64,000 bases of DNA from Paulinella micropora (lineage: Eukaryota > Cercozoa > Imbricatea > Euglyphida), in NCBI GenBank assembly GCA_009731375.1, contig BJOX01000002.1:1426665-1490664 (forward strand). Reading direction: 5' to 3'. Positions 63,225 through 64,000 of this stretch are shown one piece after another. Both the position numbers and the translations under genes were made by a program. Every line of letters begins with the position of its first letter. Within the stretch, counting starts at the first letter, position 1. Under the pieces are notes generated by a model, which was not told the origin of the DNA, did no database searches, and saw only the letters and a list, made by a program, of their open reading frames with translations.

Positions 63225-63972
63225 GGGGCTAGGCACACGGGCAAGTCTTAAGCTATGTCTTGCTCGCACACCCACACCCCCCTCACAGCCCTGCATCAGC
63301 TGTGTTTCGGAGATGTCGCAGCTGGTGCAGCGTGACTGGAGGGGGCTGATGACTACCCTTCGTGGGACCTTGATACACTCTCAAACTGTTCGGGAAAGCC
63401 CTAAGAGCCTTTCGATACCGCGGCCTGCGGGAAACCGCAAGGTGCAGCAGGCGAGTTAACGCTGGTCGGACGGTAAAAACTCAACGATATGACCACGCAG
63501 GGAATAATTGGTAACCCGCAGGCAAGTCCCTTCTTGTAAGGCTACCCCGCGCATGGCTCCTAATCGCTTGACTACCGCTGCTCCGCTAAGTGGACCCGGT
63601 AGTCATCCGTCGCCGCTGTCCAGTGGTAGCCAGGCAAATTGGAAAGGTTCAGAGACTAGACGGGAGTGGGATCGTCCTGTGCGCTGGTAGGCACATAAGC
63701 AAGGAGATCTTAAGGTATAGTCCGACCGCCGCGAAAATGGTCGCCTTGGATGGAGCTCGAGGGTTGTGTACCCCTTGGGCCCGAGCCTTGGCGGGGCACG
63801 TTATCACGGACACGTGTCTGGAACCAGTCTGAGCCCTCCAGCCAGGGAGGGTTCAGACAGCACATTTCCGGGGTCTAGTGCCCATCTCCCGCCCGCTGCC
63901 CAGCCACCAACTGGCGGCGGGGTAGAATGGATGCCTATGTCTTCGGATATGCAGAGCTGATAGACCAAACAT
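63225..63972 (+). ncRNA. Group I intron-like ribozyme (IC1 type) in (ATCT)n, with family B 3' tail
   Basis: Core helices found by hand: P2-like hairpin 63292-63302/63319-63329; P3 CACTCTC (63376) with GGGAGTG (63662); J3/4 AAA; P4 CTGTTCGGG (63386) with CCCGCAG (63515), UU bulge; P5b TGCGG-GAAA-CCGCA (63426-63439), a GNRA loop as in IC1 introns; P6-region hairpin TGACTACC/GGTAGTCA (63569, 63598); P7 GACTA (63654) with TAGTC (63718); P8 GATCGTCC (63670) with GGAGATC (63703); P9 CGACC/GGTCG (63723, 63739). The conserved strings GTTCAGAGACTA and AAGGTATAGTCCGACC resemble the Tetrahymena rRNA intron. No homing endonuclease ORF. Flanks are (ATCT)n, not rDNA. The last 90 bases match retroelement family B tails. 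Splice sites and P1 not determined. Confidence 0.78.
63880..63972 (+). mobile_element. Family B 3' tail attached to the group I-like RNA
   Basis: GTGCCCATCTCC...GGATGCCTATGTCTTCGGAT...GCTGATAGACCAAACAT, then (ATCT)n. Close to 49430-49512 and, more loosely, 4089-4181. In the 49 kb copy the tail follows LINE coding sequence; here it follows the ribozyme. Confidence 0.75.
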
Positions 63973-64000
63973 ATCTATCTATCTATATCTATCTACATAC

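Overview
The window is eukaryotic nuclear DNA: spliceosomal GT-AG introns, LTR and non-LTR retrotransposons, a piggyBac-like transposon and an extreme load of microsatellites, chiefly (ATCT)n, (ACAT)n, (AAT)n, (CTT)n, (AGT)n and (CT)n. Microsatellite tracts that turn into long YLSI and HTYI reading frames, with very short exons between them, suggest a protist or algal genome such as a chromerid (Chromera velia-like). That is inference and cannot be settled from the sequence. At least thirteen N gaps, many beside homopolymers or tandem repeats, mark a difficult assembly.

Layout. 0-6.6 kb: compound microsatellites with short non-repetitive anchors, plus tails of retroelements that sit in (ATCT)n. 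6.6-9.8 kb: a 5'-truncated non-LTR retrotransposon with reverse transcriptase, zinc knuckle and restriction-like endonuclease, flanked on both sides by (ATCT)n. 11.8-22.1 kb: a Ty3/gypsy-type LTR retrotransposon with 218-bp LTRs and gag, protease, RT/RNase H, integrase and one extra ORF. 22.7-24.2 kb (minus): an intron-containing gene with TIR-like domains. 24.5-26.1 kb (minus): a transposase-like gene with a polyglutamine tail. 26.0-29.1 kb (minus): a compact run of unrecognised small ORFs with overlapping stops and starts. 31.0-31.4 kb: a tRNA-like SINE in (AAT)n. 34.0-36.6 kb: a piggyBac-like transposase with frameshifts.

42.2-60.7 kb (plus): exons of one gene can be chained through microsatellite introns with matching splice phase at every junction. 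They encode a long low-complexity N-terminus followed by the start of a POT/PTR (proton-dependent oligopeptide) transporter. Many of its exons are followed or preceded by partial copies of themselves, each carrying an exon piece plus its splice site, alternating with microsatellite. Arrays that look like satellite DNA, such as 45.1-46.8 kb, are made this way. 61.4-62.8 kb: a duplicated unit and a second SINE in (AAT)n. 63.2-64.0 kb: an RNA with the full set of group I (IC1-like) intron core helices, lying in (ATCT)n and ending in the same 3' tail as a LINE fragment at 49.4 kb.

The two most unusual signals are the exon/microsatellite gene with its shadow-exon arrays and the group I ribozyme joined to a LINE-type tail inside a microsatellite.
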